DNA of 64,000 bases from Lelliottia sp. JS-SCA-14. GTDB lineage: Bacteria > Pseudomonadota > Gammaproteobacteria > Enterobacterales > Enterobacteriaceae. Below the pieces are notes generated by a model. That model did no database searches and was not told the origin of the DNA. It saw only the letters and a list, made by a program, of their open reading frames with translations. The position numbers and the translations under genes are program-made. Below are positions 51,854-61,010 of this stretch, in pieces. The DNA lies in contig NZ_CP141606.1 in NCBI RefSeq assembly GCF_035593345.1, positions 1,178,001 through 1,242,000 of the forward strand. The letters run 5' to 3'. The stretch's first letter is position 1; each line of letters starts with the position of its first letter.

Positions 51854-52505
51854 TTTAGTGGCCGACCTCGGCCTGGCGTTTAACGAAACTTTCCAGATGC
51901 TGAGCATCTCCACGGTGCTGGCGATCATTGGCGGCCTGCCGCTGGGCTTTTTGATTTTTGTCACCGACCGGCATCTGTTCTGGCAGAACCGTTTTGTTTA
52001 TCTGGTGAGTTCGGTGCTGGTGAACATCATTCGCTCGGTGCCCTTTGTGATCCTGCTGGTGCTGCTCCTGCCCCTGACGCAGCTTTTGCTCGGCAACACC
52101 ATCGGCCCGATTGCGGCGTCGGTTCCGCTTTCCGTGGCGGCGATTGCGTTCTACGCCCGTCTGGTGGACAGCGCGTTGCGCGAAGTGGACAAAGGCATTA
52201 TTGAAGCGGCAGAAGCATTTGGCGCGAGCCCGATGCGTATTATCTGCACCGTCCTGCTGCCGGAGGCGAGTGCTGGATTGCTGCGCGGTCTGACGATCAC
52301 CCTGGTCAGCCTGATCGGTTACTCGGCGATGGCGGGGATCGTCGGCGGCGGCGGAGTAGGGGATCTGGCGATCCGCTACGGTTATTACCGCTATGAAACC
52401 CAGGTGATGGTCGTCACCGTGATCGCGCTGATCGTGCTGGTGCAGATCGTCCAGGTACTGGGCGACTGGCTGGCGAAACGCGCCGACAAGCGCGATCGCC
52501 GCTAG
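51846..52505 (+). CDS. sfbC: ABC importer permease, MetI family (SfbC-like)
   Basis: A GTG start gives 219 residues with five hydrophobic segments (MDDLVADLGLAFNETFQMLS at the start). The EAA-type coupling motif is IIEAAEAFGASPMRIICTVL, followed by LPEAS. GGAGG lies just before the GTG. With SfbA and SfbB it makes a type I methionine-type importer. It converges with selU, four bases from its stop. Confidence 0.85.
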   Translation: MDDLVADLGLAFNETFQMLSISTVLAIIGGLPLGFLIFVTDRHLFWQNRFVYLVSSVLVNIIRSVPFVILLVLLLPLTQLLLGNTIGPIAASVPLSVAAIAFYARLVDSALREVDKGIIEAAEAFGASPMRIICTVLLPEASAGLLRGLTITLVSLIGYSAMAGIVGGGGVGDLAIRYGYYRYETQVMVVTVIALIVLVQIVQVLGDWLAKRADKRDRR

Positions 52506-52509
52506 AGAA

Positions 52510-53580
52510 TCAGGCCGCCAGCCAGGCGGCCACCGCGTTAAACGTGCCCCGAAAAACAATCTTGTCGGCTTTTTTCTCCAGCTGATAGCGGTACATCGGG
52601 TCGTAATAGTCATTGAGCAGTGGCGCAAGCCAGGAATAGTGCGCCTCGGTACGTCCTGTGCGCTGCTGCTCGATGAGCGCGGAATCCAGTAACGCGGTGA
52701 GTTCCGCAAAGCGCTGCAGTCCCAGACGACGGCGAATGGCAAACAGGCCGTGATGCAGATACTCCGCGTACGCCTGCCAGCCCGCTTCTTCGCCGTAGGC
52801 GGCAGAAAATTCATGCCACATGTGCGCGAAATACTCCTCGCGCAGGCGTTCCAGACGTACATCAAAAGGATCCTCCACCACCACGATGGGGGAGTCGACC
52901 ATCCGTTCGCGCATACATTCCGGCAGATGGTTCGAGCCAATCATCCGACCCTCGTCCTCCAGCACCCAGCGCGGGGTGTCCTTTTTCAGCAGCTCGACGG
53001 CCAGGTGATTTTCAAAGCTGGCCTGCGACAGCTGAGCCTGTAGAGTGCGGCCAAACGAAGAGCCGCGATGATGCGCCAGCCCTTCCAGATCGATACCCTG
53101 CGCGTGCTCTTTGACCAGAATCGTTTTCCCGCTCCCGGTACAGCCGCCAATCAGCACCATCGGTTTTTGCACCTGCTCGGCGGTGGCCTGAATCGCCGTC
53201 TGACGCAGGGCCTTGTAACCACCCGGAATCAGCGGGTAATCGATGCCCGACTCTTTTAACCACGCCTGCGTAATATGCGAGCGCTGCCCGCCGCGCGCGC
53301 AGCAGAGATAGCCGTGCGGGTTGGCAAGACAAGTCTCGCGCCAGGCGTTAATCCGCTGCTCGCGCGTCTCGCCGTTGACCAGACGGTGGCCCAACGCCAG
53401 CGCTGCTTCTGGCCCCTGGCGTTTGTAGCAGGTGCCCACGGCGGCGCGCTCGTCGTCCGTCATCAGGGGGAGATTAAGGGCCGCAGGCATAGCGCCCTGG
53501 GCGAATTCGATCGGCGCGCGAACGTCGATTAAGGGTGTCGCAGTGGTGAGAATGGCGCGATAGTCCGTTCCATCGTTCAT
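52510..53580 (-). CDS. selU: tRNA 2-selenouridine synthase (YbbB)
   Basis: The ATG at 53580 gives 356 residues, close to the E. coli 364. The N-terminal rhodanese domain has the catalytic Cys in [13 protein letters not shown]-loop domain follows with [12 protein letters not shown]. It swaps sulfur for selenium at the wobble 2-thiouridine of certain tRNAs using selenophosphate. E. coli places this gene nearby, after the rhsD and allantoin genes, which are absent. Confidence 0.95.
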   Translation of the reverse strand: MNDGTDYRAILTTATPLIDVRAPIEFAQGAMPAALNLPLMTDDERAAVGTCYKRQGPEAALALGHRLVNGETREQRINAWRETCLANPHGYLCCARGGQRSHITQAWLKESGIDYPLIPGGYKALRQTAIQATAEQVQKPMVLIGGCTGSGKTILVKEHAQGIDLEGLAHHRGSSFGRTLQAQLSQASFENHLAVELLKKDTPRWVLEDEGRMIGSNHLPECMRERMVDSPIVVVEDPFDVRLERLREEYFAHMWHEFSAAYGEEAGWQAYAEYLHHGLFAIRRRLGLQRFAELTALLDSALIEQQRTGRTEAHYSWLAPLLNDYYDPMYRYQLEKKADKIVFRGTFNAVAAWLAA

Positions 53581-53639
53581 GTAAAATCCTGAAAAGTGCA
53601 AGACAGCAATGGTGTGGGATTTTACGCGCGTCAGATGAA

Positions 53640-53669
53640 GCCGGGGAAGGGGAAGATCAACTCCCCGGC
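53640..53669 (-). terminator. Possible hairpin after purK
   Basis: GCCGGGGA/TCCCCGGC with a 14-nt loop lies between purK and selU, 10 bp past the purK stop. The U-tract is poor. Confidence 0.4.
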
Positions 53670-53678
53670 ATTTAGCAC

Positions 53679-54746
53679 TTATTTGAGTTTGCTTTGCGCC
53701 CAGGCTATACCGCTCGCGTACTCCGGCGGCAGCAGGGGAATCATCGCTTCGAGGGTCGCGCTCAGGCGGCCCGTATCGTCATCGTTCAGATTGAGATGGC
53801 CGACTTTGCGCCCTTCGCGCACCTCTTTGTCGTACCAGTGCAGATGCACCAGCGGCAGTTTCAACCAGTTGTAGTTCAGATCGGTCCCGATAAGGTTGAT
53901 CATCACCGACGGGCTGTTCACCACCGGCTGCGGCAGCGGCAGGTCGGTGATGGCGCGCAAGTGCAGCTCGAACTGGCTGATGGAGGCGCCGTTTTGCGTC
54001 CAGTGGCCGCTGTTGTGCACGCGCGGGGCCAGCTCGTTGATCAGCAGACCGGCTGGCGTAATAAAACACTCCATCGCCATCACGCCCACGTAACCCAGCT
54101 CATGCATGATCGCCGAGAGCATATCCTCGGCCTGCGCCTGCTGGGCAGCGTTCGCCTGCGGGAATACCACGCTGGTGCGCAGAATGCCGTCCTGATGCAG
54201 GTTATGGGTTAGCGGATAAAACACCGTGCTGCCGTCATGCGCGCGCGCGCCGACCAGCGACACTTCGCCGCTAAAATTGATGCCTTGCTCGACGATACAC
54301 TCGCCGTAGCACTCGTCCGGCAGCTCAGCGGTATCGTTCGCACGCAGACGCCACTGACCGCGACCGTCGTACCCGCCGGTGCGGCGCTTGACGATCGCCA
54401 GCTCGCCGAGGGTTTCAAACACAGCAGGCCACTCGCTCTTATCCGCCAGCAGTTGCCACGGCGCGGTGACAAGACCCAGCTTGTCGAACAGCTGCTTTTG
54501 CGTCAGTCGATCGGCGATAATCGGGAACACATCGCGATTGACGAAGGCGTTGTGTCGCGCCAGCTCGCGGGTGAGGGCGGTTTCCGGCCAGCGCTCGATT
54601 TCAGCGGTGATCACGCTCTGCTGAAACGGCACGGCTTCCGGTTCGGCGTCCAGCCCGACGGGCCAGACGCTGATACCCAGCGGTTCACCCGCCTGGCGCA
54701 ACATACGGCCTAACTGACCGTTTCCGAGGACGCAAACCTGCTTCAT
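53679..54746 (-). CDS. purK: N5-carboxyaminoimidazole ribonucleotide synthase PurK
   Basis: The 355-residue ATP-grasp enzyme begins [20 protein letters not shown]. Domain motifs include [15 protein letters not shown] and [20 protein letters not shown] [17 protein letters not shown]. It carboxylates AIR with bicarbonate and ATP for purine synthesis. Its start overlaps the purE stop by four bases, so translation is coupled. It is controlled by the PurR box before purE. Confidence 0.97.
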   Translation of the reverse strand: MKQVCVLGNGQLGRMLRQAGEPLGISVWPVGLDAEPEAVPFQQSVITAEIERWPETALTRELARHNAFVNRDVFPIIADRLTQKQLFDKLGLVTAPWQLLADKSEWPAVFETLGELAIVKRRTGGYDGRGQWRLRANDTAELPDECYGECIVEQGINFSGEVSLVGARAHDGSTVFYPLTHNLHQDGILRTSVVFPQANAAQQAQAEDMLSAIMHELGYVGVMAMECFITPAGLLINELAPRVHNSGHWTQNGASISQFELHLRAITDLPLPQPVVNSPSVMINLIGTDLNYNWLKLPLVHLHWYDKEVREGRKVGHLNLNDDDTGRLSATLEAMIPLLPPEYASGIAWAQSKLK

Positions 54747-55252
54747 GCATCACCTCGCGGGTCGGGATTCTCCAGCACATCGTCGGTCTGGGCTTTACGC
54801 CACTCGACCAGACGCTGATGCAATTCTTTGTCGTGCGTCGCCAGAATCTGTGCGGCCAGCAGGGCAGCGTTCGCGGCACCCGCTTTGCCAATCGCCAGCG
54901 TACCAACCGGGATCCCGCGCGGCATCTGGACGATAGAGTAGAGGCTATCAACGCCGCTCAGAGCCGCGCTTTGCACCGGCACGCCGAGCACCGGCACCAG
55001 GGTTTTGGCGGCAATCATGCCCGGCAGATGTGCTGCACCACCCGCACCGGCAATGATCACCTGATAGCCATTCTCTTCTGCGCCTTCGGCGAAGCTGAAC
55101 AGTTTATCGGGGGTACGGTGCGCGGAGACCACTTCAACGTGGTGTGGAACATTCAGGATTTCGAAGATTTCGGCGGCAAACTGCATGGTAGCCCAGTCGC
55201 TTTTGGACCCCATCACGATGGCGACTCGCGCCGGATTATTGCGGGAAGACAT
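54743..55252 (-). CDS. purE: N5-carboxyaminoimidazole ribonucleotide mutase PurE
   Basis: The ATG at 55252 gives 169 residues, as in E. coli. Class I PurE motifs are [10 protein letters not shown] with the active Ser and Asp, SAHRTPDK with the catalytic His, and [12 protein letters not shown]. It moves the carboxyl group of N5-CAIR to C4 of the ring. First gene of purEK. Confidence 0.98.
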   Translation of the reverse strand: MSSRNNPARVAIVMGSKSDWATMQFAAEIFEILNVPHHVEVVSAHRTPDKLFSFAEGAEENGYQVIIAGAGGAAHLPGMIAAKTLVPVLGVPVQSAALSGVDSLYSIVQMPRGIPVGTLAIGKAGAANAALLAAQILATHDKELHQRLVEWRKAQTDDVLENPDPRGDA

Positions 55253-55320
55253 GCGTCTTAAAACTCCTGTGGTGCGGAACACACTGCTTTGAGGGCACAG
55301 AGAATAGCATTAAATTGTGC

Positions 55321-55338
55321 CAAGGAAAACGATTGCGT
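55321..55338 (-). promoter_or_regulatory. PurR operator of purEK
   Basis: On the coding strand the site is ACGCAATCGTTTTCCTTG, very close to the E. coli purE PurR site (consensus ACGCAAACGTTTNCNT). It lies about 70 bp upstream of purE. Confidence 0.85.
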
Positions 55339-55404
55339 GGCGGTTGTTAACCCAACGTTCTTTGATGGCTGCTGGCTTGTATTCCCTTCAGGGCGGTGCA
55401 ATAC

Positions 55405-55428
55405 TTGTAATGACGTTTGTAATTACAA
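55405..55428 (+). promoter_or_regulatory. relBE operator
   Basis: TTGTAAT at 55405-55411 and the palindrome TTGTAATTACAA at 55417-55428 give three RelB half-sites, as in the E. coli relO region. AGGG follows, ahead of the relB ATG. Confidence 0.8.
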
Positions 55429-55441
55429 AAAGGGTTTTAAT

Positions 55442-55681
55442 ATGGGTAGCATCAATCTGCGCATCGATGACGAACTCAAAGCACGCTCTTATGCCGCGCT
55501 GGAGAGAATGGGCGTTACGCCTTCTGAAGCGCTGCGTCTTATGCTTGAGTATATTGCTGAAAATGAACGTCTGCCTTTTAGACAGACTCTGTTGAGTGAC
55601 GAAGATGCTGAGCTGGTAGAAATCGTTAAAGAGCGTCTTCGTAACCCTAAGCCAGTGCGTGTGAAGCTGGATGACCTCTAA
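55442..55681 (+). CDS. relB: Antitoxin RelB
   Basis: The 79-residue protein is nearly identical to E. coli RelB (MGSINLRIDDELKARSYAAL, ending VRVKLDDL). It has a ribbon-helix-helix DNA-binding N-terminus and a C-terminal segment that wraps RelE. RelB2RelE represses the operon, and Lon degrades RelB under starvation. The last base of its stop codon is the first base of the relE start. Confidence 0.97.
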   Translation: MGSINLRIDDELKARSYAALERMGVTPSEALRLMLEYIAENERLPFRQTLLSDEDAELVEIVKERLRNPKPVRVKLDDL

Positions 55682-55968
55682 TGACTTATCTCCTGGATTT
55701 TGACGAGCGTGCACTAAAGGAATGGCGAAAGCTGGGCTCGACGATACGTGAACAACTCAAAAAGAAGTTAGCGGAAGTGCTTGAGTCGCCCCGAATCGAA
55801 GCAAACAGACTTCGCGGAATGCCGGATTGCTACAAAATCAAGCTCAGAGCATCCGGCTATCGACTGGTATATCAGGTCATCGACGAAAAAGTCGTTGTCT
55901 TTGTGGTGTCGGTGGGAAGACGAGAGCACTCCGATGTCTATTCGGAAGCGATCAAGCGAATTCTCTAA
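55681..55968 (+). CDS. relE: mRNA interferase toxin RelE
   Basis: The 95-residue toxin begins MTYLLDFDERALKEWRKLGS and ends in YSEAIKRIL. Residues important in E. coli RelE are present: the basic stretch LKKKLAEV, Arg61-like LRASGYRLVY and the C-terminal Tyr (YSEA). It cleaves mRNA in the ribosomal A site. In E. coli K-12 relBE is in the Qin prophage, whereas here it sits alone between purE and lpxH without phage genes. Confidence 0.97.
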   Translation: MTYLLDFDERALKEWRKLGSTIREQLKKKLAEVLESPRIEANRLRGMPDCYKIKLRASGYRLVYQVIDEKVVVFVVSVGRREHSDVYSEAIKRIL

Positions 55969-55978
55969 TCGAAGGGAA

Positions 55979-56701
55979 TTAAAACGGACACTGAATCAGT
56001 TCAACGCCGTCCGGCGTGACTTTTACCATCGAGCCTTCCGTGTGCCAGGCACCCAGCACCACGCGGTGTGCGGGTTCGCCGTTGGCCGTCAGGGAGTGAA
56101 CGTCCGGTCGATGGGTATGGCCGTGGATCAGCCACTGCACGCGGTGTTTTTCCATCACGTCGACAACCGCCTGCGGGTTGACGTCCATGATGGTCATGGA
56201 TTTGCTGCTGTTGGCGGCTTTACTGCCGGCGCGCATTTTGGCGGCGATGCGGTTGCGGATGAACAGCGGCAGGGCGAGGAACAGCGTCTGGATCCACGGT
56301 GTGTGGACTTTGGCGCGAAACGCCAGGTAGCCGGTATCGTCGGTGCAGAGTGTGTCGCCGTGCATGATCAAGACTTTGCGTCCGTAGAGATCCAGCACCT
56401 TTTCTTCCGGCAGTAATGTCATGCCGCTTTCGCGGGCAAAACCTTTGCCAATCAGAAAATCGCGATTGCCGTGGATGAAGAAGCAGGGGACGCCGGAATC
56501 GACCAGCGCTTTGATAGCGGCGGCTATTTCGCGGTGCAGCGGGTTAGGATCGTCGTCGCCAATCCAGGCTTCAAAGAGATCGCCCAGAATGTAGAGCGCG
56601 TCGGCAGACAGCGCTTCACCGCGTAAAAAACGCAGAAAACCGGCGGTAATCGCCGGTTCTTCTGTTTGCAGATGGAGGTCTGCAATAAACAGTGTCGCCA
56701 C
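55979..56701 (-). CDS. lpxH: UDP-2,3-diacylglucosamine hydrolase LpxH
   Basis: The GTG at 56701 gives 240 residues ([16 protein letters not shown]), the E. coli length; a TTG one codon earlier is less likely. Metallophosphatase ligands lie in [28 protein letters not shown] and HGHTHRP. It removes UMP from UDP-diacylglucosamine in lipid A synthesis at the inner membrane. It follows ppiB with a gap of three bases. Confidence 0.97.
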   Translation of the reverse strand: MATLFIADLHLQTEEPAITAGFLRFLRGEALSADALYILGDLFEAWIGDDDPNPLHREIAAAIKALVDSGVPCFFIHGNRDFLIGKGFARESGMTLLPEEKVLDLYGRKVLIMHGDTLCTDDTGYLAFRAKVHTPWIQTLFLALPLFIRNRIAAKMRAGSKAANSSKSMTIMDVNPQAVVDVMEKHRVQWLIHGHTHRPDVHSLTANGEPAHRVVLGAWHTEGSMVKVTPDGVELIQCPF

Positions 56702-56704
56702 CAA

Positions 56705-57199
56705 TTACTCGCTAACGGTCACGCTAGTAATGATCACGTCTTCTTTTGGAACGTCCTGGTGCATACCGCTGCGGCCAGTCGACACGCCTTTGATTTTCTC
56801 AACCACGTCCATACCTTCAACCACTTCTGCGAACACGCAGTAGCCCCAGCCCTGCATGCTTTCGCCGGAGAAGTTCAGGAAGTCGTTGTCAGCCACGTTG
56901 ATGAAGAACTGGGCAGTCGCAGAGTGTGGAGCCTGAGTACGCGCCATTGCCAGGGTACCACGGGTGTTTTTCAGACCGTTGTTGGCTTCGTTTTTGATCG
57001 CTTCTTTGGTCTCTTTCTGGTTCATGCCAGGTTCAAAACCGCCGCCCTGAATCATAAAGCCATTGATCACGCGGTGGAAAATGGTGTTGTTGTAGAAACC
57101 TTCGCGGCAGTAGTCCAGGAAGTTTTTGACTGTTTCAGGCGCTTTATCATCAAAGGTTTTGATAACGATATCGCCATGATTAGTGTGGAAAGTAACCAT
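56705..57199 (-). CDS. ppiB: Peptidyl-prolyl cis-trans isomerase B (cyclophilin)
   Basis: The ATG at 57199 gives 164 residues, as in E. coli ([20 protein letters not shown]). The cyclophilin signature is [18 protein letters not shown] with the catalytic Arg, and [17 protein letters not shown] carries further active-site residues. There is no signal peptide, so it is cytosolic. It is divergent from cysS and followed by lpxH. Confidence 0.98.
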   Translation of the reverse strand: MVTFHTNHGDIVIKTFDDKAPETVKNFLDYCREGFYNNTIFHRVINGFMIQGGGFEPGMNQKETKEAIKNEANNGLKNTRGTLAMARTQAPHSATAQFFINVADNDFLNFSGESMQGWGYCVFAEVVEGMDVVEKIKGVSTGRSGMHQDVPKEDVIITSVTVSE

Positions 57200-57372
57200 T
57201 TTTGCATCCTGTTCCGGTATTGTAGAGCGTCGACCCAACTCTGGGTCACAGATAGAGGGCTGTTATAGCATAACCCTTAGACGGGATCATCTTGCATTGT
57301 GTGCTGATTCCGGTCTGAATTATGGGTATTATACAGACTTTATTGTCCACACACGTCTACACGGAATCTTCG

Positions 57373-58758
57373 ATGTTAAAAATCTTTAATACTTTGACGC
57401 GCCAAAAAGAGGAATTTAAACCTATCCATGCCGGGGAAGTCGGCATGTACGTGTGTGGTATCACTGTTTACGATCTCTGTCATATCGGTCACGGGCGTAC
57501 GTTTGTCTCTTTCGACGTGGTCTCTCGCTACCTGCGATTCCTGGGCTATACGCTCAAGTACGTGCGTAACATCACCGATATCGATGACAAAATCATCAAA
57601 CGCGCCAATGAAAATGGCGAAAGCTTTGTGGCGCTGGTGGATCGCATGATCGCCGAAATGCACAAAGATTTTGATGCACTGAACATTCTGCGCCCGGACA
57701 GCGAGCCGCGCGCCACGCATCACATCCACGAAATTATCGACATCACCGAGAAGCTGATCGCCCGCGGTCACGCCTATGTGGCGGACAACGGCGATGTGAT
57801 GTTCTCAGTGCCGACCGATCCAAACTACGGTCAGCTTTCCCGTCAGGATCTGGACCAGTTGCAGGCCGGTGCGCGCGTTGACGTGGTTGACGTGAAGCGT
57901 AACCCGATGGACTTCGTGCTGTGGAAAATGTCCAAAGAAGGCGAGCCAAGCTGGCCATCTCCGTGGGGCGAAGGGCGTCCGGGCTGGCACATTGAGTGTT
58001 CGGCGATGAACTGCAAACAGCTCGGCAAACACTTCGATATTCACGGCGGCGGTTCGGACCTGATGTTCCCGCACCACGAAAACGAAATCGCCCAGTCCAC
58101 CTGTGCGCACGGCGGCGAGTACGTCAACTACTGGATGCACTCCGGGATGGTGATGGTCGATCGCGAAAAGATGTCCAAATCTCTGGGCAACTTCTTTACC
58201 GTGCGCGACGTGCTGAAATATTACGACGCGGAAACCGTGCGTTACTTCCTGATGTCGGGCCACTACCGCAGCCAGCTGAACTACAGCGAAGAGAACCTGA
58301 AACAGGCTCGCTCGGCGCTGGAGCGTCTGTACACCGCGCTGCGCGGCACCGACAAATCCGTTGCACCGGCAGGTGGCGAGGCGTTCGAAGCGCGCTTTAT
58401 CGAAGTGATGAATGACGACTTCAACACACCGGAAGCCTATTCCGTGCTGTTTGATATGGCGCGTGAAGTGAACCGTCTGAAGACAGAAGATATGGCGGCG
58501 GCAAACGCGCTGGCTTCTCATCTGCGTAAACTCTCTGCGGTGCTGGGCCTGCTGGAGCAAGAGCCAGAAGTGTTCCTGCAGAGCAGCGCGCAGGCGGACG
58601 ATGGTGAAGTGGCGGAGATTGAAGCGTTGATTAAAGCGCGTCTGGAAGCACGCCAGGCGAAAGACTGGGCGGCGGCAGATGCGGCGCGTAATCGCCTGAC
58701 CGAGATGGGGATCATTCTGGAAGATGGTCCGCAGGGGACGACCTGGCGTCGGAAGTAA
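57373..58758 (+). CDS. cysS: Cysteinyl-tRNA synthetase
   Basis: The ATG at 57373 gives 461 residues, the E. coli length ([20 protein letters not shown]). Class I motifs are CHIGHGRTF (HIGH) and [10 protein letters not shown] (KMSKS). The zinc ligands fall in [16 protein letters not shown] and HHENEIAQ. It charges tRNA-Cys. A perfect terminator hairpin follows about 100 bp downstream, after two repeats. Confidence 0.99.
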   Translation: MLKIFNTLTRQKEEFKPIHAGEVGMYVCGITVYDLCHIGHGRTFVSFDVVSRYLRFLGYTLKYVRNITDIDDKIIKRANENGESFVALVDRMIAEMHKDFDALNILRPDSEPRATHHIHEIIDITEKLIARGHAYVADNGDVMFSVPTDPNYGQLSRQDLDQLQAGARVDVVDVKRNPMDFVLWKMSKEGEPSWPSPWGEGRPGWHIECSAMNCKQLGKHFDIHGGGSDLMFPHHENEIAQSTCAHGGEYVNYWMHSGMVMVDREKMSKSLGNFFTVRDVLKYYDAETVRYFLMSGHYRSQLNYSEENLKQARSALERLYTALRGTDKSVAPAGGEAFEARFIEVMNDDFNTPEAYSVLFDMAREVNRLKTEDMAAANALASHLRKLSAVLGLLEQEPEVFLQSSAQADDGEVAEIEALIKARLEARQAKDWAAADAARNRLTEMGIILEDGPQGTTWRRK

Positions 58759-58766
58759 GTTTGTGT

Positions 58767-58799
58767 TGCCCGGCGGCGCGATGCTTGCCGGGCCTACAA
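58767..58799. repeat. REP-like unit after cysS
   Basis: TGCCCGGCGGCGCGATGCTT plus GCCGGGCCTACAA; first of four elements in the 332-bp cysS to lipoprotein spacer. Confidence 0.75.
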
Positions 58800-58811
58800 A
58801 TGAGTGCGGTC

Positions 58812-58852
58812 TGGTGCCCTCACCCCAACCCTCTCCCACGGGGAGAGGGAGA
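58812..58852. repeat. CCCTCTCCC-type intergenic palindrome, copy 3 (reverse)
   Basis: GGTGCCCTCACCCCAACCCT continues into CTCCCACGGGGAGAGGG. It is the reverse complement of the copy after htpG, including the GGTGAGGGCACC arm. Confidence 0.8.
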
Positions 58853-58860
58853 AAATATTA

Positions 58861-58886
58861 AAAACGGCAACGGATGTTGCCGTTTT
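58861..58886 (+). terminator. Intrinsic terminator downstream of cysS
   Basis: A perfect 11-bp stem AAAACGGCAAC/GTTGCCGTTTT with loop GGAT ends in TTTTGCATTTAT. It is strong and could act on both strands. Confidence 0.85.
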
Positions 58887-58897
58887 GCATTTATCCC

Positions 58898-58932
58898 GTA
58901 GGCCGGGTAAGCGAAGCGCCACCCGGCTTTTT
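58898..58932. repeat. REP unit with T-run
   Basis: CGTAGGCCGGGTAAGCGAAG plus CGCCACCCGGC is followed by seven T residues, another REP that could end transcripts. From 58933 to 59016 nothing else is recognised. Confidence 0.8.
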
Positions 58933-59016
58933 TCTGCACCACACCCCGCCATATTTCCTCAATAAATGTCACCTGTTAAGCGGTCTCATTTTGGATAACT
59001 TAACGCCCCAATAAAA

Positions 59017-59045
59017 TGGTTTTGCGCATTTATTCACCCTATAAT
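59017..59045 (+). promoter_or_regulatory. Possible sigma-70 promoter for the lipoprotein-FKBP pair
   Basis: A perfect -10 TATAAT at 59040-59045 has a weak -35 (TGGTTT) 17 bp upstream. It lies about 80 bp before the lipoprotein start. Confidence 0.45.
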
Positions 59046-59123
59046 CGCTCGTCTATTATTCCAACTGGCATGTGACGTTAATTCCTTGACGTGAACCAAA
59101 GTGGATATTTAAAGGATAAGCTC

Positions 59124-59588
59124 GTGATCGTTACTGATAAATTCCGCAAATATGCTGGAAGGCCGCTCTTTTCGTTGATGATTATCTCAACGCTATTGGT
59201 AACCGCCGGTTGCCAGCAAAATAAAACAGCGAATAAGAAGACAATGTCAGGCCCGACAACGTCTTACGTCCCGGCACCTGTGCTCACTCCAGCCGCCATG
59301 CCAGAGCCGCAGCCAGCCGCGGCGAGCGCAGAAGGCTCGGCATCGACCTGTCAGCGTGAACTGGTCGCATTGTCCAAAATTAGCCCGCGTCTGTATGCGC
59401 AGAAAAAATCGATATTTAATGAGTTATTAGCCAGTGCTTCCGTTTATACCGCCGTGCGCGAAGATATTACGGTGCAAACAAAAGATACCATGGACGCGTT
59501 TTATAAATTTAAAACGCAGAAAATATGCAGCGATATAGAACAAACGGTTCGACAGGCGTTGATTAGTCGAGTGGAGAATACCAATTGA
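59124..59588 (+). CDS. Probable small lipoprotein, unknown function
   Basis: The GTG at 59124 is preferred because AGGATAA lies 5 nt upstream; a GTG at 59091 is also in frame. The 154-residue product begins MIVTDKFRKYAGRPLFSLMI, with a basic start, a hydrophobic stretch and Cys30 in LLVTAGCQQN. Thr at -3 makes the lipobox imperfect. A Pro/Ala-rich linker follows, then a helical domain with two more cysteines (STCQRE and KICSDIE) that could pair in the periplasm. The stop overlaps the TTG start of the next gene. No E. coli homologue is recognised. It is probably tied to the FKBP-like partner. Confidence 0.7.
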   Translation: MIVTDKFRKYAGRPLFSLMIISTLLVTAGCQQNKTANKKTMSGPTTSYVPAPVLTPAAMPEPQPAAASAEGSASTCQRELVALSKISPRLYAQKKSIFNELLASASVYTAVREDITVQTKDTMDAFYKFKTQKICSDIEQTVRQALISRVENTN

Positions 59589-60964
59589 ATATATTCCGAT
59601 TGAAACCTCTGGTTATCTCGATTCCGGTTTTACTGAGCTGCATCCTGGCTCAGACCTCGCAGGCCGGTGATAACGCCGCGGCGGTGAAATCGCTGGATTC
59701 GATTACCTCTCAGTCCAGTGAAATTCCCTCTTTGCTGATGGAAACGCCGGTCAACCTGCCGGATGCGGAAGAGATCGCGCCGTCGAAGCCAAAAGCGGCA
59801 CCGATGCACAAGAGCGCGGGCTATCGTCTACAAACCTCGCAGGCGCAGACCGACGCACTCAATGCCCAGGTTGCGGCGCTGAAAGCCGAGCAGGAAAAGA
59901 AAATCGCGGAGCTGGCGAAGCAGTACGCCTCGTCACAGGATTCCACGACCAAAGCGCAGCAGCAGAAACTCGCCGACAGCGAGAAGCAGTTGGCAGACCT
60001 GCAAACGAAGCTGCAAACCACCGCGCAGCAGCTGGAAAGCGCCAACAAGCAGATCGCCGATCTTACCGCGACGCGTCTGGACGAAGGCGAAGAGACCGCC
60101 CAGCTTAAGCAGTCCCTGGCGGACAGCCAGAATGAAACGGCTGCGCTGACGACAAAGCTGGCGGCGCTCACCGCCGATCAGAGTGCGAAAGCCACCGAGC
60201 TTGCCTCTGTGAAGAAAGCCCTGGCGGACAGCAACGGGAAATCCACCGAGCTGCAGACCAAATGGCAGGAAACGACCGCGAAGCTCGATGCGCAGACCAA
60301 ACAGATGGCGAGCCTCAAGACCACGCCGGAAACGCCTGCGCCTGTCAGCAAGGAAGACATTCGGGCCTATGCGCTGGGCGCCTTCTGGGGTCATGACGTG
60401 CTGAACGCGATGAAAAAGGTCGAGTCCGATGGCTTCAAGGTGTCCCAGCCTCAGGTCGTCAGCGGCGTGACGGATATGATGAGCGGCAAGTTTAAAATTC
60501 CGAAAGAGAAGATGCTGGCTGAGCTGCAGGAGATGGATGCCAGCGTGACCGCGAAATCGCAGCAGCCTGCGCCGACGGATGCCGCCAACAGTGATTTCAT
60601 CACGAAGTACAGCAAAAAGCCGGGCGTCAAAAAGTCGGAGATGGGTTACTACTATCGCATCACCGAGAAAGGTCGCGGCGCGATTAAAAACAGCGATATC
60701 GTGGCGATTGCGGTGACCGAAAGCTTGTCGAATGGCAAAGTGATCAAGGACATGAACAAAACGGGTAAAGTGCTGGCGCTGCCGCTGGACAGATTCCCGC
60801 CGCTGTTCAAAACCGCGATCAGCATGATGAATAATCAGGGCAAACTGCAGATGGTCGTACCGCCGGAGCTGGCGTACGGTGAAGCGGGGAGTCCGCCGAA
60901 TATTCCACCGAATGCGACGATGGTGTACGACGTGAAAGTCGTGAGTATCAGCCCCGCTAAGTAA
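59585..60964 (+). CDS. Coiled-coil FKBP-like protein with degenerate active site
   Basis: The gene has a TTG start inside the preceding stop (TTGA). The 459-residue protein has a signal peptide ending near SQA, then a coiled coil of about 180 residues (roughly 70-250) rich in Gln, Lys and Ala. An FKBP_N dimerisation domain like that of FkpA/Mip follows (AYALGAFWGHDVLNAMKKVE). The C-terminal FKBP domain ends AYGEAGSPPNIPPNATMVYD. Several catalytic positions known from FKBPs are changed: GxxFD reads GKVIKD, and VIPGW reads RFPPLF, so isomerase activity is doubtful. A periplasmic chaperone or scaffold role is inferred. A strong terminator follows. Confidence 0.8.
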   Translation: MNIFRLKPLVISIPVLLSCILAQTSQAGDNAAAVKSLDSITSQSSEIPSLLMETPVNLPDAEEIAPSKPKAAPMHKSAGYRLQTSQAQTDALNAQVAALKAEQEKKIAELAKQYASSQDSTTKAQQQKLADSEKQLADLQTKLQTTAQQLESANKQIADLTATRLDEGEETAQLKQSLADSQNETAALTTKLAALTADQSAKATELASVKKALADSNGKSTELQTKWQETTAKLDAQTKQMASLKTTPETPAPVSKEDIRAYALGAFWGHDVLNAMKKVESDGFKVSQPQVVSGVTDMMSGKFKIPKEKMLAELQEMDASVTAKSQQPAPTDAANSDFITKYSKKPGVKKSEMGYYYRITEKGRGAIKNSDIVAIAVTESLSNGKVIKDMNKTGKVLALPLDRFPPLFKTAISMMNNQGKLQMVVPPELAYGEAGSPPNIPPNATMVYDVKVVSISPAK

Positions 60965-60978
60965 TGCTGTAAACCCTA

Positions 60979-61006
60979 AGCGCCCGACGGATTCGGGCGC
61001 TTTTTC
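60979..61006 (+). terminator. Terminator after the FKBP-like gene
   Basis: AGCGCCCG/CGGGCGCT with a 7-nt loop and TTTTTC. It lies between convergent genes and may also serve the LacI-family gene. Confidence 0.88.
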
Positions 61007-61010
61007 ATTT

